Origin: UBA3941 sp035647175
GTDB lineage: Bacteria > Bacillota > Clostridia > Caldicoprobacterales > UBA3941
Assembly (NCBI GenBank): GCA_035647175.1
Contig: DASRNX010000084.1
Span: forward strand, 1-6,177
DNA length: 6,177 bases
Reading direction: 5' to 3'
Shown here: in pieces, positions 4,176 to 6,177 of the stretch
Numbering within the stretch: the first letter of the stretch is position 1
Layout: every line of letters begins with the position of its first letter
Notes under the pieces: model-generated
Told to the model about the DNA's origin: nothing
Database searches by the model: none
What the model saw: only the letters and a program-made list of their open reading frames with translations
Position numbers and translations under genes: made by a program

Positions 4176-6101
4176 TTATGCATTCTGCTTTGTATAATTA
4201 AGCATCCCGCCGGCCAGGATGATATCCTTCAGCCTGTGGGATAGGGATAGGACAACTTCGATATCCTTGCCCTTGGTTACATTTCTTACCGTGAGCCTGT
4301 CACCGGATTTAACCTTCTCCATAGCATCCTCTATGACTAGCTCGTCGCCCTCGTCTATCGCCTCGTAGTCCTCTTCTCGGGCAAAGGTCAAGGGAAGTAT
4401 CCCGGAATTTATAAGGTTTGACATATGAATCCTTGCAAAGGATTTGGCTATAACCCCTTTTATGCCCAGATATAGGGGTACAAGGGCCGCATGCTCCCTG
4501 CTGGAACCCTGGCCGTAGTTATGGCCCGCTATCAAAAAGCCGCCTCCGGCTTCCTTGGCCCTCTTTGGAAAATCCGGATCCACAGGTACTAGGCAATAAT
4601 CCGACAGATGCGGAATGTTGGATCTATAAGGAAGCAGCTTTGCGTTTGAAGGCATAATATGATCAGTGGTAATATTGTCCTCCATCTTTAGGAGTACGAC
4701 CCCCCCCTCGCTGCCGGCCAGGGGCGTATTGATGGGGAAGGGCTTTATGTTGGGTCCCCTTACCACCTCTACCTCATCCCCGTCCTCCGCAGGCGATATT
4801 ATGGAGTTATCGTTTATGACAAATTCTGCAGGCATCTCTATATCCCTATATTCCCCGATGCTTCTGGGATCCGTCAGATACCCCGTAATTGCCGTTATAG
4901 CTGCTACCTCCGGGCTTGTAAGGTATACCTTGGCGCTGGGAGTTCCGCTTCGTCCATAGAAGTTACGGTTAAAGCTCCTTACGGATACCGCATCGGATGC
5001 AGGGGCCTGTCCCATGCCTATACAAGGGCCGCAGGCGCTCTCTAATATCCTGGCTCCGGCGTCTATCATATCCGCCAATGCCCCGTTCTTAGCCAGCATG
5101 GTATAGACCTGCTTAGAGCCGGGTGCAATAACTAAACTAACGTCCGGGTGCACGGTTTTTCCTCTTAATATTTCGGCAACCTTCATAAGATCAAGGTAAG
5201 AGGAGTTGGTACAGCTGCCTATAGCTACCTGGTCCACCTTAATCTTGCCCACGTTTTCGACTGTATCTACATCATCAGGGCTATGGGGTTTGGCCGTCAG
5301 TGGCTCCAAAGCGCTCAGGTCAATTTCGATCTCTTCATCGTATTGAGCATCCTCATCCGCCTTTAATTCCGTCCATTCCCCTTCCCTTCCCTGTGCTATG
5401 AAAAACTTCCTAGTTTCCTCATCGCTGGGGAATATGGATGTGGTAGCCCCCAGCTCGGCTCCCATGTTTGTAATGGTTGCCCTTTCCGGAACTGTCAGGG
5501 TGGATACCCCTTCTCCTGCATATTCCATGACCTTACCCACCCCGCCCTTAACGGACAGGACCCTTAGGACCTCTAAAATTATGTCTTTTGCGGCAACCCA
5601 GGGCCTTAATTTGCCCTTTAATACCACGCGGCAAACCTTGGGCATGGTAAGATAGTATGCGCCTCCTGCCATGGCCACGGCCACGTCCAATCCCCCCGCG
5701 CCTATGGCCAGCATTCCGGCACCACCACCGGTTGGAGTGTGGCTGTCGGAACCTAAAAGGGTCCAGCCGGGCCTTGAAAACCTCTCAAGGTGCACCTGGT
5801 GACATATGCCGTTTCCGGGCCTTGAGAAATATATCCCATGTTTGGATGCGATGGTCTGAATATACTTATGATCATCAGCATTTTCAAACCCGGCCTGAAG
5901 GGTATTGTGATCGATATATGCAACGGACTTCTTGGTCTTTACCCTTGGTACCCCCATGGCCTCGAACTGCAGATAAGCCATGGTCCCGGTGGAATCTTGG
6001 GTTAGGGTTTGATCTATTTTTATGGATATTTCCTGCCCCGGTACCATCTCACCCGATACCAGATGGCTTTCTATTATTTTTTGAACTATGTTCTTCCCCA
6101 T
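4176..6101 (-). CDS. acnA: Aconitate hydratase, short (Aquifex-type) form
   Basis: The enzyme interconverts citrate and isocitrate through cis-aconitate using a [4Fe-4S] cluster in the cytosol. At 641 residues it is far shorter than AcnA or AcnB (near 850-900) and matches the short aconitases found in Aquifex and many clostridia. The three cluster ligands are present: C297 in GSCTNSS, and C357 and C360 in ACGPCIGMG. Active-site blocks are intact: DSHTPTGGGAG (D119, H121), NRNFYGR (R379, R384) and GSSREHAALVP (S533, S534, R535). Residues 1 to about 400 are the catalytic core; the C-terminal swivel domain (about 455-641) is fused on, unlike LeuC, which has a separate LeuD. The ATG at 6101 follows AGGAGG by six bases. 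The gene converges on the ABC-F gene. No citrate synthase or isocitrate dehydrogenase gene lies downstream; one may lie beyond the right edge. Homoaconitase is a less likely alternative. Confidence 0.95.
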   Translation of the reverse strand: MGKNIVQKIIESHLVSGEMVPGQEISIKIDQTLTQDSTGTMAYLQFEAMGVPRVKTKKSVAYIDHNTLQAGFENADDHKYIQTIASKHGIYFSRPGNGICHQVHLERFSRPGWTLLGSDSHTPTGGGAGMLAIGAGGLDVAVAMAGGAYYLTMPKVCRVVLKGKLRPWVAAKDIILEVLRVLSVKGGVGKVMEYAGEGVSTLTVPERATITNMGAELGATTSIFPSDEETRKFFIAQGREGEWTELKADEDAQYDEEIEIDLSALEPLTAKPHSPDDVDTVENVGKIKVDQVAIGSCTNSSYLDLMKVAEILRGKTVHPDVSLVIAPGSKQVYTMLAKNGALADMIDAGARILESACGPCIGMGQAPASDAVSVRSFNRNFYGRSGTPSAKVYLTSPEVAAITAITGYLTDPRSIGEYRDIEMPAEFVINDNSIISPAEDGDEVEVVRGPNIKPFPINTPLAGSEGGVVLLKMEDNITTDHIMPSNAKLLPYRSNIPHLSDYCLVPVDPDFPKRAKEAGGGFLIAGHNYGQGSSREHAALVPLYLGIKGVIAKSFARIHMSNLINSGILPLTFAREEDYEAIDEGDELVIEDAMEKVKSGDRLTVRNVTKGKDIEVVLSLSHRLKDIILAGGMLNYTKQNA

Positions 6102-6107
6102 ATTAAA

Positions 6108-6113
6108 CCTCCT
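6108..6113 (-). promoter_or_regulatory. Ribosome binding site of the aconitase gene
   Basis: AGGAGG on the minus strand, six bases before the ATG at 6101, is a full-strength Shine-Dalgarno and confirms the start. Confidence 0.9.
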
Positions 6114-6122
6114 ACATTCCTA

Positions 6123-6153
6123 CTATCAACAGCCCATTGTCCATACCTGATAG
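6123..6153. repeat. Short inverted repeat upstream of the aconitase gene
   Basis: CTATCA (6123-6128) and TGATAG (6148-6153) are perfect inverted arms 19 bases apart, close upstream of the aconitase ribosome binding site. They could be an operator, but six-base arms arise by chance. No convincing -35/-10 pair was found in the 76 bases left before the window edge, and no ATAA-N7-TTAT box of the CcpC type. Confidence 0.25.
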
Positions 6154-6177
6154 AAAGATAATGAACCGATACAGTAG

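Noticed and set aside
4176..6101. LeuC or homoaconitase instead of aconitase
   Set aside because: The swivel domain is fused at the C-terminus and the total length of 641 fits the short aconitase; LeuC is about 420-470 residues with a separate LeuD. Homoaconitase cannot be fully excluded by eye.
5657..6106. 149-codon plus-strand ORF antisense to the aconitase 5' half
   Set aside because: It is a shadow of the aconitase reading frame, has no ribosome binding site or domain-like sequence, and the opposite frame has full catalytic motifs.

Overview
The window looks like chromosomal DNA of an anaerobic or facultative Firmicute, most likely of the class Clostridia. The reasons are a Rex redox repressor typical of that phylum, a short 641-residue aconitase common in clostridia, a PRC-barrel protein of clostridial style, purine-rich Shine-Dalgarno sequences in front of the main genes, and free use of AGG and ATA codons. 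No species can be named from the sequence alone. There is no sign of phage, insertion sequence, CRISPR array, tRNA or rRNA.

Layout. Positions 1-691 (minus) hold the first 230 codons of a PRC-barrel protein that runs off the left edge. Directly upstream of it on the same strand, after a 91-base gap without a terminator, lies rex (783-1415, minus); the two are probably co-transcribed. A 485-base AT-rich region (1422-1906) separates rex from a divergent ABC-F ATPase gene (1907-3820, plus). This region holds a good extended -10 promoter for the ABC-F gene, an extended -10 candidate facing rex, a 19-base overlapping direct repeat next to the ABC-F ribosome binding site, and a pair of tiny tandem ORFs. 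The ABC-F gene converges on an aconitase gene (4176-6101, minus). The 355 bases between them are packed with inverted repeats: a 72-base AT-rich hairpin, a 15-bp GC-rich bidirectional terminator, and two tandem hairpin units with four mutually compatible arms.

Function. The genes do not form one obvious pathway. Rex senses the NADH/NAD+ ratio and usually represses fermentation and respiration genes. Aconitase interconverts citrate and isocitrate, here probably to make 2-oxoglutarate for glutamate synthesis. The ABC-F protein is a soluble, ribosome-associated ATPase, not a transporter. The PRC-barrel protein has no known specific role.

The protein-coding part is ordinary. The parts most worth a second look are non-coding: the structured intergenic region at 3832-4153 and the repeat-rich ABC-F leader at 1506-1893. 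All structure calls were made by reading base pairs by eye, without energy calculation or database search.
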